A stretch of DNA of 64,000 nucleotides from Hibiscus mutabilis (Eukaryota > Streptophyta > Magnoliopsida > Malvales > Malvaceae). Both the position numbers and the translations under genes were made by a program. The notes beneath the pieces are model-generated. The model was not told the origin of the DNA and searched no databases. It saw nothing but the letters and a program-made list of their open reading frames with translations. Positions within the stretch are counted from its first letter, which is position 1, and each line of letters starts with the position of its first letter. The DNA lies in contig CM033745.1 in the NCBI GenBank assembly GCA_019671005.1, positions 20,884,921-20,948,920 on the forward strand, given 5' to 3'. Positions 1 through 11,130 of this stretch are shown here, in pieces.

Positions 1-1674
1 TAGAGATAATTACACTCACAATACTCCAAGCTTAGCTAGTCTTGGATCTGCACTCCTTTGTTCTTGGCTTTAGGATGTTCCATTTTTTCCTCATCCACCA
101 AGTTCAATCCTGGTTCTAACACATTACAAGTAAACACATATCAAAACAAGTTCACAAAGTCATTCAATAAAGGCAATGTTACAAGTACATAACACACACA
201 ATTCTGGCAGCATGTTCATATACATCCTTCACTACACTTAACCACACTTATCTATACTCTAATTCATGTAAAATAGGGCAGAATCAATGCCCCAAAACTG
301 TTTACAATACAATTTACAAATTGCCACAAAACAGTGTACAATTACCTAAACTGTTGTTACTAGGCAGCATGTAGTCTGTTCACTTAAACATGCATAACTT
401 TCATTCCGTATGTCAGAATTTCAATTGGTTTACACCGTTGAAAAGCTAACTTAATTGTATTTATAACTATATAAACCTTGCATTTTAGTTCATTTCCAAT
501 TAATACAGTTTTTAACTTAAAGACAGAGCAATTTACTACACTGGACAGTTTGCACTGTCCCTAGTGTTTCTTCTCTACAATTCAGTATTCAATACAGAAT
601 TCAGTTCGGTTTTCTCCTAATGATTTTAGACATGTCAAGGTATTATCCATAAAATTTTAAGCCTTAAATTCACTTTATACAAGTTTTGGTGATTTTTCAA
701 AGTTTCTGGCCAGAACAGAGCATTCTGGGCAGATTACACTAGGTTGAGTTTCTAGCTTCATAACTCATTTTAACAAGGTTCTAACATTGTAATTCAATTC
801 ATTTTCATGTTCTTACATGTCTAGGTCTGTCTAATTCACCTAGCAATGTACTTAAAACATGGCATTATCATGTTAAATCCAATTTGATCTATTTGATCAA
901 CATTACACATCCAATTTACCATTTGAGCAGTCCATTACCTAATTTAACTAATCCAATTAGGTGCATTCATTTTCCAGCAACTTATCTATTCTATTCAATT
1001 CTCAATTCATCTACCAACATGATCAAAACAGAGTTCTATATACATTTAGCCTATTCACACATTTTCACTAGTAAAACAGTCCCTAATCAAGACTGTTTTC
1101 AATCATATACATTCCCTTTATCAAATTGATTACTAGCATTCAAAATTTCTAGTACTATTAGAAGCTAAGATCATCCTAACACACATAACAATCATCCTAA
1201 TCAATCTAGGCAGTAAGAACGTCAAAATCTCAAGATTCAACATTCTATAACTTGTAGGAGTTAAACATTATACCTTCTCCAAGCTAAATTTGATCAAAGT
1301 TAATTCAAGAAGCATGAATTTGAAGATGATCAATGAAGCTTTTCTTTCCCTTTCTCTCTCAAGAATTTTCGGCCATGGAGGATGAATTAGGGAGGAAGAT
1401 GACAATATGTTTGTTCAACTATTCCCCCTACCCGTGAGTCACCCTTCTACAAGACACATGTTCTCATCAATTGAGAACATGTGTCAAGGCCTTTAATTTA
1501 ATTAAATTTTACATGCACTCTTTATAGCTTTTTACGTTCACATTTCCATCATTCCATTTAAGCCTTTTGATTTTAATTTCAATTCAATTTGATTCTAATT
1601 TCACTTATTTGATCTTAAGGATGGCCAATGTTCTTTCTTCTTTAAATTGATTAACTTATGTATTCAATTAGCCT
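1..1674 (-). mobile_element. TK1 3' LTR, first visible part
   Basis: This stretch matches 14508 onward, inside the TK1 5' LTR, almost base for base, so the window opens about 1.9 kb into the LTR. It is noncoding. The match breaks at 1674 where solo LTR S1 is inserted and resumes at 7621. It contains two of the conserved LTR hairpins (543-560 and 706-732). The 81-codon frame at 884-1129 recurs in the other LTR copy (15388-15633) and is not a gene. The outer end of the LTR and the TK1 left target-site duplication lie outside the window. Confidence 0.9.
1670..1674. repeat. Target-site duplication of S1 (left copy, AGCCT)
   Basis: AGCCT directly precedes the TGTAAC start of S1 and recurs directly after its TTACA end at 7616-7620. 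The uninterrupted LTR copy near 16170 carries the site once. Confidence 0.95.
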
Positions 1675-3738
1675 TGTAACACCCTTACCCCGGTTTAGTA
1701 GTAAACCGGCTCAGGAGCGTTACAGAGTAAGAACAAAGCAAGGGCAGGTGAACTCATCCCTATTAAATGAGTTTCTTACTAGCTAGCGACATAGGCATTT
1801 ACAATCAATCATAGCAGAAACACGAACCATTTAAACTTTTCGAACTCATCTCAATTAGATGAGTTACTTGTCTAGCAAGCAACTTAGACATACGTATCTT
1901 ACCATACAAACAAGCATATATTTGTTTACAAGTCATTTAGGTTACCACCTTCATTACCCTTTGCATTTTTGTTCAAGTTAACATATAGCATTCGAATGGT
2001 CATACAAACAAGCATGTTTTATTTCATTCCAAGTTGCCTATTTATGTAGCTAACATTTCATCATACAATCATGGATATATATATATTTCATATTCATTAT
2101 AGACCTTCATCCGAGTGGTTACCTTCAAGATTCATTCAAGGGTAGTTACTACTTGATTAAATGATCATACATGAGAGGTATTCGAATAAACACTTAAACT
2201 ACAAGTATTGATATCATCCTTGTTTATCCTAGGTGAGTAGAGAACTAGCAAGGCACATAGACATCACATTCAATTACACAAGCATGGACAAGTTCTTATT
2301 CATTATAAGTTACCACTTTAATTATTCATTTTTGAATCTAAGTTCATGTGATCATATCATTCAAATAGTTTACCTAGACTAGCATGTGTTCATTTTAACT
2401 CTATTTCATCATGTTTCATTCAAGACATGTAAACAATTCATGTAGGTTTTACTAAGCATAATCATGTGTAAATATATTTGAACATCTCTATTCAAGAATG
2501 TAAGGATTCATTCCTTACCATTCAACAGTTTCAATTCTCAAGCACACCATGTATCACTTGTATCATTCAATCTCAATTATGCGCAACTCATATACCTTAT
2601 AACAATAGTTAACAAGATTACGATGGTATAATCAATTCACATTAATTAGACATGGTCATGTAAGTTATTATATTCAAAACTTGCAACATTCCATGTAGAT
2701 TCAATTAAACAAATTCATTTAGTGTAAACATTCGAATCATAGTCTTACACAACATTAGAGGTCGAATCGTATTTATATACAAGCTCCCAAACATAAAAAA
2801 TGCATGAACTAGCCTTAGCTATAAACAAGACTAGTTGCCACCAACAACTAGGAGTTATACAAAACAAGTAAGGATTCATACTCAAGCTCCACTTGTGTCT
2901 TGCTTCAGGCTCAAGAAATCTAACTTCAGGATCAAGAAAGTGTTTAGAACACCTAACCTGTTGGTTGGGAACAAAGGAAACAAGAGTGATAAGTACAAAA
3001 TGTAATTAGTGAGGTAGCCCTAGCTCTAACAATTTTCAAGTCATGTGTCTTTTAGTCAGACATTATACTAACCAAAGAATTCAAGTATTTTGAATTGAAC
3101 AAGTAGTCATGTAACTCAATAGCAACATGTGTGGCATTCAAATAACATGACAAGCAAGGTCATGGATTACCATTCATTCAAGTAGCATGGAAAACAATTC
3201 ATGTTTCATGTTACATTTAAGCAAGGCATTCGAATAAGGGTATGGAGTCAAGCAATATACATAATTCGAATTCAAGCAAGCAAATCAATTGATCATTAAT
3301 TCAAGTAAAATCATGAGACATTCCAAGTAGTAAATCATATCACACAAGGTTCAAGTATAGGCATTTACCATTTCTTGAGTTTCATGTCAAAAATCAAGCA
3401 TTACATGCCAATCAATTCAAGTGTTCAAGCTTACTTATCAAGCAATCCATGTATTCAAAATTATTTATCAAGCAATTCAAACATTACATGTCAAGCATTT
3501 CAATTGTTTAAGTTTACATATCAAGTATTATGTCTCATTTAATTCTTATTTACTTGATTTAGTTTTGGGCCTTGGTTCATAGTGGTCTATTATACATGTT
3601 TGCACACCAATACAGGTAAGACAATCCATGGTGACTTTTAGTTTATTTAAATCTGTTCATGTATGCTTATAACGAGTTCAAAACTGTCCATATTTGTTTA
3701 TAACTTGTTCACTTAATCATGAAGACTATAAGCCTAGT

Positions 3739-4365
3739 AAAACAGTCCACTTCTAGACTTAATATAACTTAACATGGAAACACACTTACTCATACACTTA
3801 CACACATAAAACAGTCCGGTTTTAGACTTAATATCACTTAACATGGCATCACACTTACTCATACATTTACACACATAAAATAGTCCAGTTTTAGACTTAA
3901 TATCACTTAACATGGCAACACACTTACTCATACATTTACACACATAAAACAATCCGGGTTTTAGACTTAATATCACTTAACATGGCAACACACTTACTCA
4001 TACATTTACACACATAAAACAATCCGGTTTTAGACTTAATATCACTTAACATGGCAGCACACTTACTCATACATTTACACACATAAATCAGTCTGATTTT
4101 AGACTTAATATCACTTAACATGGCAGCACACTTGCTCATACATTTACACACATAAATCAGTCCGATTTTAGACTTAATATCACTTAACATGGCAGCACAC
4201 TTGCTCATACATTTACACACATAAAACAGTCTGGTTTTAGACTTAATATCACTTAACATGGCAGCACACTTACTCATACATTTACACACATAAAACAGTC
4301 CGGTTTTAGACTTAATATCACTTAACATGACAGCACACTTACTCACACTTTTACACATGTAAAAC
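3739..4365 (-). repeat. Tandem array, about nine 69-70-bp units
   Basis: Each unit contains ACTTAATATCACTTAACATG, then CACACTTACTCATAC, then ACACACATAAAAC. Because most units are 69 bp, the minus strand stays open and translates as a 23-residue repeat with CKCMSKC. It lies in noncoding LTR sequence with no supporting gene signals, so the frame is treated as a by-product of unit length. Confidence 0.9.
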
Positions 4366-4567
4366 GGTTCATATTTCCAATCAATCCAAGTCACATAACA
4401 AGTAGCCCAAGAAATCAAGTCAAGTAACAAATAGCTCAAGTAATTCAAATCAAGTAACAAGTAGTATCAAGTAATCAAGTTTGCATATCAAGTAATTCAA
4501 ATGTTCAAGTAAGCTTACATATCAAGTAACTCAAGTAGCAAGATTTCATGTCAAGTAATTCAAGTAA

Positions 4568-4712
4568 TGCTCACCAAGAGCTTTCTTTAGACATTATGCT
4601 CACTAAGAGCTTTCTTTAGACATTATGCTCACCAAGAGCTTTCTTTAGACATTAGGCTCACCAAGAGCTTTCTTTAGACACTATTCTCACTGAGAGCTTT
4701 CTTTAAACATTA
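4568..4712. repeat. Tandem array, five 29-bp units
   Basis: Five near-identical units are built around CAAGAGCTTTCTTTAGACAT. They lie within S1, 200 bp after the 69-bp array, and have no counterpart in the TK1 LTR. Confidence 0.9.
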
Positions 4713-5863
4713 TGTAACACATTCAAGATTATCTTTTGAATTTTTTATTTAATTTCTCTATAAGGTTCATGTCTTTTAACATGTTTTCCTTGGATCACAA
4801 TTGGTTATGGATGACATTGGTCCGTGTTTGACCATAAAGGTCCAAGAATCCTATACTTCCCACTATCCAACCAACTGTTTCCAATCTCCGTACAACTCCC
4901 CCGTTACCTCCTACTGTCGCCAATAACATATTACATGTAATGGGGCATACCCCTAAGCCGTGGCTCATGGACCGTAGTCCCAAGAATACCAAACATCATA
5001 CCAATGTATCCAAGGACTTCCATTTCAGGCAACTTAAGTCTTTTAAATCATCAACTTTCATTAGAGGATATCTTGTGGCACAATAATTCTTATTTTACTT
5101 TAAAGCTTGTTGTTGTTTCTTGTTTTTATTCTTTCATGTTCAAGTCAAGATAATTGTGTTCAAGAATCACATTCAAGCAAGTTATAGCAATATCATGCTT
5201 AGCCCTTAGGCTAGTTGAGCCTTAGTTCTTTAATTCATTTTTTATCTTGTCATTCAACCAAGTATTCGATTTTTATGCCCTTAGGCAACAAGAAATGTCT
5301 TTATTTCATGGTTTAATTCATACTATTGACACATACATTATTGAGTATTATCGAGCCAGCATTCGAATACAAGCTTAGCATACTCAATTCAAGAAATTTA
5401 ACATGTATACACATTATACATACTTTAGAAGTCAAGTAACATATGCTAATTCAAGCAAGACATTTCGAATACATGCCATCTTTGGCATTAAGCAAGTCAA
5501 GTAAATCACAATCAAGGTACAAGGATCAAGCAATGCCTTATAATTCATAAATCACATCTTGTTAGTAAATGTTAGACCATGGAGAACATACAAAAAGCGT
5601 TCACATAACCATCTCATTCATCAAGTAACATTTAGCATATACTACCGTAGGCATCAAGTAGGCATTCAAATGAATAGCCACATTCAAGAACAAGAATTTA
5701 CACTTTTGTTTTCACTTTTCTTTTCGACTATCTAGTCAACTTTCATGCTTTTATTCACTTACAAGTTTAGCTTAGCCAATCTTCCCTTTATTTGCATGTT
5801 CAAGCCTATATTAAGTCTATTTAAACAATACAAGGATGGCAAGTAATTTAAGCATGCATATTT

Positions 5864-5885
5864 GGTTAGGACCTAAGTCCTAACC
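5864..5885. repeat. Perfect 9-bp hairpin in S1
   Basis: GGTTAGGAC, CTAA, then GTCCTAACC. The same arms with a 3-nt loop occur in the TK1 5' LTR at 14486-14506, in each case just before the ACACTCACAATACTCCAAGC segment. Confidence 0.8.
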
Positions 5886-7271
5886 CTACAAAACTACACT
5901 CACAATACTCCAAGCTTAGCTAGTCTAGGATCCACACTCCTTTATTCTTAGCTTTAGGATGACCCACCCTTTCCTCTTCCACAAAATTCATTCCTGGTTC
6001 TAACACAATAGACAAGTAAATAAATATCAATACAAGTTCACATAATCATTCAACCAAGGCAATATCACTAGTACACAACATATACCAATCTGTCAACATG
6101 TTCATTTTCATAGATTACATACATGACTTTAATTGTTTATACTTCTATTCATGTAAAACAGTTTAGTAACCACAGTCCCAAAAATGTTACAAAACAATTT
6201 ACCAAACTGTAAACAAAATAGTCTCAAGTTAACTAGGCTGCTGCTGCCAGGCAGCTTGTACACTACTTACTTAAACAGACATAACTTTTATGCCGTACGT
6301 CAGAATTTCAATTAGTTTACACCGTTAGAAAGATTATTTAGTCCTATTTATAACCATATTGTCCTTACATTTTAATTATTTTCCATTTAGTTCAAGTTTT
6401 AGTTCAAAGACAGGGCAATTGCATTTCTGGATAGTTTGCACTATCCAGAGGTTTTCATTTCCATATTCCAGCTCACAATCCAGAATTCAATTTTGTTTTC
6501 TCCTAATGAAAATAGACATGATAAGGCATCATATACCAAATTTTCAGCCTTAAATTCCATGTATACAACTTATGGTGATTTTTCAAAGTTGCTGCCTAGA
6601 ACAGAGTGTTCTGGGCAGATTACACTAGGTTACATTTTGGTTTCTTTAATCACCTATACAATGTTCCTACATGGCAATTCATTATACATACTCATTCATA
6701 AAAGTCCTAGGCAGTCCAATTCTTCTATTAATGTGATTAAAACAAGGTATTATGCATAATTAAGCATGTTCATACTTCTATTCTAGCAAAACAGTCCCTA
6801 GCCATCAATTTAACTAGCAATGTGACCACTTTTGTTTCAAGCTTGATCCATTCAATTATACTATCATTTTAACTCAATATAGTCCTTGTTAATTCAGTTT
6901 ACATTATTTTAACTAGGTAGTTACTTGATAATCACTCCCCCTATTCAAATTAGTACACAAATTATCACATATATCTCTAACTACAGTCGGCTATCACCTT
7001 GAACATGTTAACTCAATCATGATACCTATTGTTCATGCCTTAATTTAACATAGCTATAACATCAATTCAATCATTATTCAAGCGTTAAACAATGGCTATC
7101 AACTACAAAATCAAGCAATTACAAATTAATTTCAATCCAGCCCCTAGTTTTTATTCGAATGGAAAACAAGAAGATGGGAGCTTACATTGTTTTGCAAGAT
7201 AACCTATCTACCAAGGTTGATTCAAGCTCAATTATCATTTTTATGCCTGAATTCTCTTCCTCTTTCTACAA

Positions 7272-7294
7272 TTTCTTTCTTTCTTTCTTTCTTC
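7272..7294. repeat. (TTTC)n microsatellite
   Basis: About five and a half TTTC units inside S1. Confidence 0.85.
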
Positions 7295-7615
7295 AACTTG
7301 GCAATGGTGAGAAAGAGTGAAGAAGATGACAAGTTGTCATCCTTGTTTATCCATGCATTGCCAAGTGGTTAGATGAGATAACACATGTTATTTCATTTAA
7401 TTTACATATGGCTTATTTGATATTTCCATGGATTTTACATGCATTTCCCCTAACTTTCAATTTATTCATTTAGTCATCTTATTTTGGTCACCAATCATCT
7501 ATTTCTTGCATTTAAGTCAGTAGATATTCTAATTGGTTTAGGATCAAGCTCAATTGCGCTAGCAAATTGGGTGACTTGGTTTAATTACTTCTAGGGTGTG
7601 TTTTAGGGTATTACA

Positions 7616-7620
7616 AGCCT
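7616..7620. repeat. Target-site duplication of S1 (right copy, AGCCT)
   Basis: Pairs with 1670-1674 and follows the S1 end GGGTATTACA. Confidence 0.95.
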
Positions 7621-7668
7621 ATAGTTTAGATCGCGGTAACTTTCCTAGGCCAAGTTTAGGGTGTTAGA
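7621..7668 (-). mobile_element. TK1 3' LTR, remaining 48 bp
   Basis: It continues the LTR broken at 1674 and matches 16178-16226. The terminus reads GTGTTAGA where the 5' LTR reads GTGCTACA, so the minus-strand LTR start has mutated from TG to TC. Confidence 0.9.
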
Positions 7669-7894
7669 ATTCTTCTCCCCTTAAAATAAATTCATCCTCG
7701 AATTTACCTGAATCAAATAGGTGAGGATATTGCTTCCTCATGACTTCTTCAGATTCCCAAGTTGCTTCTTCCATCTTGTGGTTTATCCACAAGACTTTGA
7801 CAAGAGGTATATTCTTGTTTCGAAGTCTTATGACTTCCTTGTCAAGTATCTGAATAGTTTCTTCCTCATAAGATAAATCGGGATTTAATTCCAC
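7664..7894 (-). pseudogene. TK1 pol C-terminus: chromodomain
   Basis: The last 76 codons of pol run to a stop just inside the LTR. The core LVKVLW...EEATWE followed by RKQYPHLF is the chromodomain found at the C-terminus of Tekay/Del chromoviral integrases, which is thought to bind modified histones and direct integration to heterochromatin. TK2 has a close homologue at 37500-37874. Just upstream (about 7892) a TAA stop interrupts the join to the integrase C-terminal part, so this segment is cut off from the rest of pol. Confidence 0.85.
7669..7682 (-). other. TK1 polypurine tract
   Basis: On the minus strand AAGGGGAGAAGAAT abuts the 3' LTR, the expected site for priming plus-strand DNA synthesis. 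Confidence 0.85.
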
Positions 7895-9163
7895 TTATTC
7901 GGGATCAAGGACATGAGATGGATCAGATCTATATCTTCTGAGAATAGAAACATGGAAGATATTGTGGATCTTATCGAATTCACTAGGAAGTGTCAATCGA
8001 TAAGCCATTGGACCAATCCTTTCAAGGATTTTGAATGGTCCGATAAACTGAGGGCTGAGCTTTCCTTTTCTTCCAAATTGAAAGACTTTCTTCTATGGAG
8101 ATACTTTGAGGAAGACCTTGTCCCCAACATTGTATTGGATGTCTCTCGTTTTCAAATCAGCATAATCTTGTTGTCTATTGAAAGCTGCCTTCAATTGATC
8201 ATGAATGATCTTCACTTGTTCTTCGGTTTCTCTAAGCAATTGAGGTCCCAAAGCTTTGTTTTCTCCCAATTCAGATCAGCAAAAGGGAGTTCTACATTTT
8301 CTTGCATATAGAGCTTTGAAGGGAGCCATCTAGATAGATGTCTGGTAGCTATTGTTGGAAGCAAACTCTACTAGGGGTAGAGATTTCTCCCAATTCTTTC
8401 CGAAGCCTATTACACAAGCACGTAGCATATCTTCGAGCACTTGAATGATTCTTTTAGATTGTCCATATGATTGAGGATAAAAGGCTGTACTAAGATGCAC
8501 TTTAGCTCCTAGATCTTTCTGCAAAGAATTCCAGAATTGAGAAGCAAATTTGGGGTCACGATCAGATATTATAGCTATAGGTACACATTTTAATCGAATC
8601 ACTTCACGAATGTATAGCTCAGCTAAGGTTTCCAAGCTCATGTTCATTCGAACAGGAATGAAGTGAGTAGACTTTGTGAATCTATCAACAATCACCCATA
8701 CAACATCATTTTTTCTTGGAGTGGAAGGAAGACCAGTAACGAAGTCCATTGAAATCCGATCCCATTTCCACTGAGGGAATTCGATTGGTTGGAGCAATCC
8801 AGTAGGGACTTGATGCTCGGCTTTAACTCTCTAACAAGTTAGGCACTTTGAAACAACTTCTGTTATAGCCGATTTCATGCCTGAAAACCAGTATAGTGGC
8901 TTTAGATCCTTGTACATCTTAACCGATCCCGGGTGAATCGAGAAAGAGCTTTGATGAACTTCTTGTAACATCTCTTGTTTTAGTTCCTCATTGTTAGGAA
9001 CACATACTCTATCCTTGAAATAGAAGAGTCTATTCAATTTGAGAGAGAAGTCAGAATTAGACTCAGAGTCTAGCTTGGATATGTTCTTCTGAAGATCTGG
9101 ATCAATTTGTTGAAGTTCCTTGATTCTCAAGATCAAGCTAGATTGAACTTGAAGTTCAGACAA
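7895..9163 (-). pseudogene. TK1 integrase (broken)
   Basis: Integrase inserts the element cDNA into the host chromosome. The N-terminal zinc-binding part is at 8831-9163 (HPG, then CLTC) and ends in a stop directly after CLTC. The catalytic core follows at 8330-8797. The first Asp of the DDE triad is present in SMDFVTGLP (about 8746) and the second in IISDRDPKF (about 8563), but the position of the third, normally Glu, is Lys in GQSKR (8453-8455). More stops and frameshifts separate the core from the C-terminal GPY/F-like part at 7895-8300. A plus-strand frame at 7913-8311 is a shadow. The protein would be inactive. Confidence 0.85.
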
Positions 9164-9278
9164 GAATTTCCGTCATTTGGATAAACGTAAATGAGCATTG
9201 ATAGCCAAGGAAGCTACAAACGAATGGACAAGAACATTAAGAGAGATTTTCGAGTAGTTACTTGCAAGACAAGAAAGG

Positions 9279-9710
9279 TCAATTCGAATGGATTACTTGT
9301 AATCCAAGTAAGATTAAATTTGAATGAATTATTCTAGGATTTAGATTTAAGGGTTTACCCGAGTATAGTCCGCGACTAAGGGCATCAACAACCACATTTG
9401 CTTTCCCTGGATGGTAGTCGATAACCAAATCATAGTCTTTAAAAATTTCTAGCCATCTCCTTTGCCTCAAATTCAAGTTTTTCTGAGTTAGAAGGTATTT
9501 GAGACTCTTGTGGTTTGTGAACAGGTTACATTTCTCCCCGTACAAGTAATGTCTCCATATTTTGAGAGCAAACACGATAGCTGCAAATTCTAGATTGTGT
9601 GTAGTGTAGTTTGACTCATGTGGTTTTAGTTGCCTTGAAGTGTAAGCTACCACTTTTCAAATCTTGCATTAGGACACAACCTAGTCCTGTATGAGATGCA
9701 TCACTATAGA
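9279..9710 (-). pseudogene. TK1 RNase H
   Basis: RNase H removes the RNA strand during reverse transcription. YSDAS holds the first catalytic Asp (about 9702). A frameshift near 9616-9653 moves the domain into another frame. HNLEFAAIVFALK supplies the Glu. In LFTNHKSLKYLL the residue at the third catalytic position is Asn (about 9514), where TK2 has Asp. IDYHPGKANVVVDALSR ends the domain. The domain is recognisable but doubly damaged. Confidence 0.82.
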
Positions 9711-10600
9711 CAGTGAATTCTTTGCTCGATTTTGGTTGGATGAGAACCGGTGCATGAGTCAGAGCTTGTTTAAGTTGATCGAAGCTTCGTTGTTGGTTCT
9801 CCGACCAAACAAAGGGCGTGCCTTTACAAGTCAGCTTAGTCAAGCTTCCAACAATGGATGAAAATCCCTTAACAAAACACCGATAATACCTGACTAAACA
9901 GAGAAAGCTTCTAACCTCACCAACATTCCTCAGAGGTCTCCATTTTAAAATGGATTGAATTTTGCTCGGGTCTACTTTAATCCCCTCTACCGAGATAACA
10001 TGGCCAAGGAACGAGACTTCTGATAGCCAAAATTCACACTTAGAGAACTTTGTGAACAATTGACGTTCTCGGAGAGTTTGCAATAAAATTCGAAGGTGTT
10101 CAGAATGTTCTTCCTTATTATGAGAATACACCAGAATGTCATCGATGAAGACAACCACAAACTTGTCAAGATAGGGCTTGAATACACGGTTCATGAGGTC
10201 CATGAAAGCAGCTAGAGCTTTCGTTAACCCGAATGGCATTACAAGGAATTCGAAATGGACATATCAAGTACAAAAGGCTGTCTTGGGTACATCTTCTTCT
10301 TTTACCCTCATTTGGTAGTATCCCGATCGAAGATCGATCTTTGAGAACACCGAGGCATTCTTGAGTTGATCGAAAAGATCTTCTATCCTTGGGAGAGGAT
10401 ATTGATTCTTGGTAGTAAGCTTGTTCAATTGTTTATAGTCAATACAGAGTCTCATAGTCCCGTCTTTCTTTTCATGAACAAGACTGGAGCACCCTAGGGA
10501 GACGAGCTAGGCTGAATAAAGCCGTTGTCTTGTAGCTCTTGGAGTTGCTTCTTGAGTTCTTTCAATTCAACATGTGCTATTCGATAGGGTATGATGGACA
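9711..10600 (-). pseudogene. TK1 reverse transcriptase
   Basis: This copies element RNA into DNA. In order, one sees the N-terminal ELKELKKQLQELQDNGFI segment, CIDYKQLN, FSKIDLRSGYYQ, MPFGLT, and the catalytic FIDD (about 10138-10149), followed by the thumb segment FLGHVIS and VDPSKIQ. Stops or frameshifts occur near 10490 (after SSSP) and between 10239 and 10264, so it falls into three frames. The similarity to TK2 is extensive and places it in the Tekay chromoviruses. Confidence 0.88.
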
Positions 10601-10640
10601 CCGAAGTTGTTCTAGGTTGAACAGCGATCCCAAACTCTAC

Positions 10641-11130
10641 TTATCTAGTTGGAGGGAGACCAGGGAGTTCCTCAGGAAAAACATCAATGAATTCTGATAC
10701 AATTGGCATAGTAGGTAAGCCGAATTTAAGTTCATCTTGTAAAACCATAGTAGCAAAGATTGAGGTCGGTTTTCTATCAATTAGGAGAATGGATTCCTTT
10801 CCTAAACCCCATAGATAATGTCTCATATTTTGGGAATCTACCCAGGCTTCATGCTTGCTTAACCATTCTAGTCCTAACACTAAATCGAATTCACAATTTG
10901 ACAATACATATAGATTAATAGGAAAGGGTATGTTTCGAATGATTATAGAACAGTCCTTGCAAATGAAGTTAATGGATGTGATTCCCCCTATTGGGTTCGA
11001 AACTACAAGCCTTTGTTTTACAATTTCAGGTTTCAAATTCAACTTTACAATCAAAGATGAGCATACAAATGAATGAGTGGATCCCTAGTCTATTAAAGCA
11101 TAAAAAGGAGTCGAATTTAGCTCAACGGTA
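10641..11130 (-). pseudogene. TK1 aspartic protease, stop in the active site
   Basis: This retropepsin-like protease would cut the Gag-Pol polyprotein. FDLVLGLEWL, typical of the C-terminal half, is clear (about 10890). At the N-terminal catalytic loop (near 11085) the frame reads YALID, a TAG stop, then GSTHSF, so the stop replaces the middle residue of the D-S/T-G triad. The segment between protease and reverse transcriptase ends in FPEELPGLPPTR. The plus-strand frame at 10855-11076 is a shadow. Confidence 0.85.

Larger units (their letters stand above)
1675..7615 (-). mobile_element. Solo LTR S1 (5,941 bp) of a TK1-related chromovirus
   Basis: It begins TGTAACACCC, ends GGGTATTACA and is flanked by AGCCT duplications. 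It has no PBS, polypurine tract or gag-pol. Its first kilobase and its last 1.75 kb resemble the start and end of the TK1 LTR at 12607-16226, in the same orientation, so it reads as one LTR left after recombination between the two LTRs of a full element. It is about 2.3 kb longer than the TK1 LTR, partly because of tandem arrays at 3739-4365 and 4568-4712. It carries all three conserved hairpins (6243-6255, 6427-6448, 6592-6618). Confidence 0.88.

Noticed and set aside
884..1129. Small conserved protein, because the same frame recurs at 15388-15633
   Set aside because: Both copies are in the two LTRs of TK1, so the conservation is that of the LTR.
3734..4460. Cys-rich secreted or metal-binding protein gene
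   Set aside because: It is a tandem DNA repeat with unit length divisible by three, with no signal peptide, promoter or relatives; kept only as a low-interest finding.
7913..8311. Plus-strand 132-codon gene
   Set aside because: It is the shadow of the minus-strand TK1 integrase C-terminal region.
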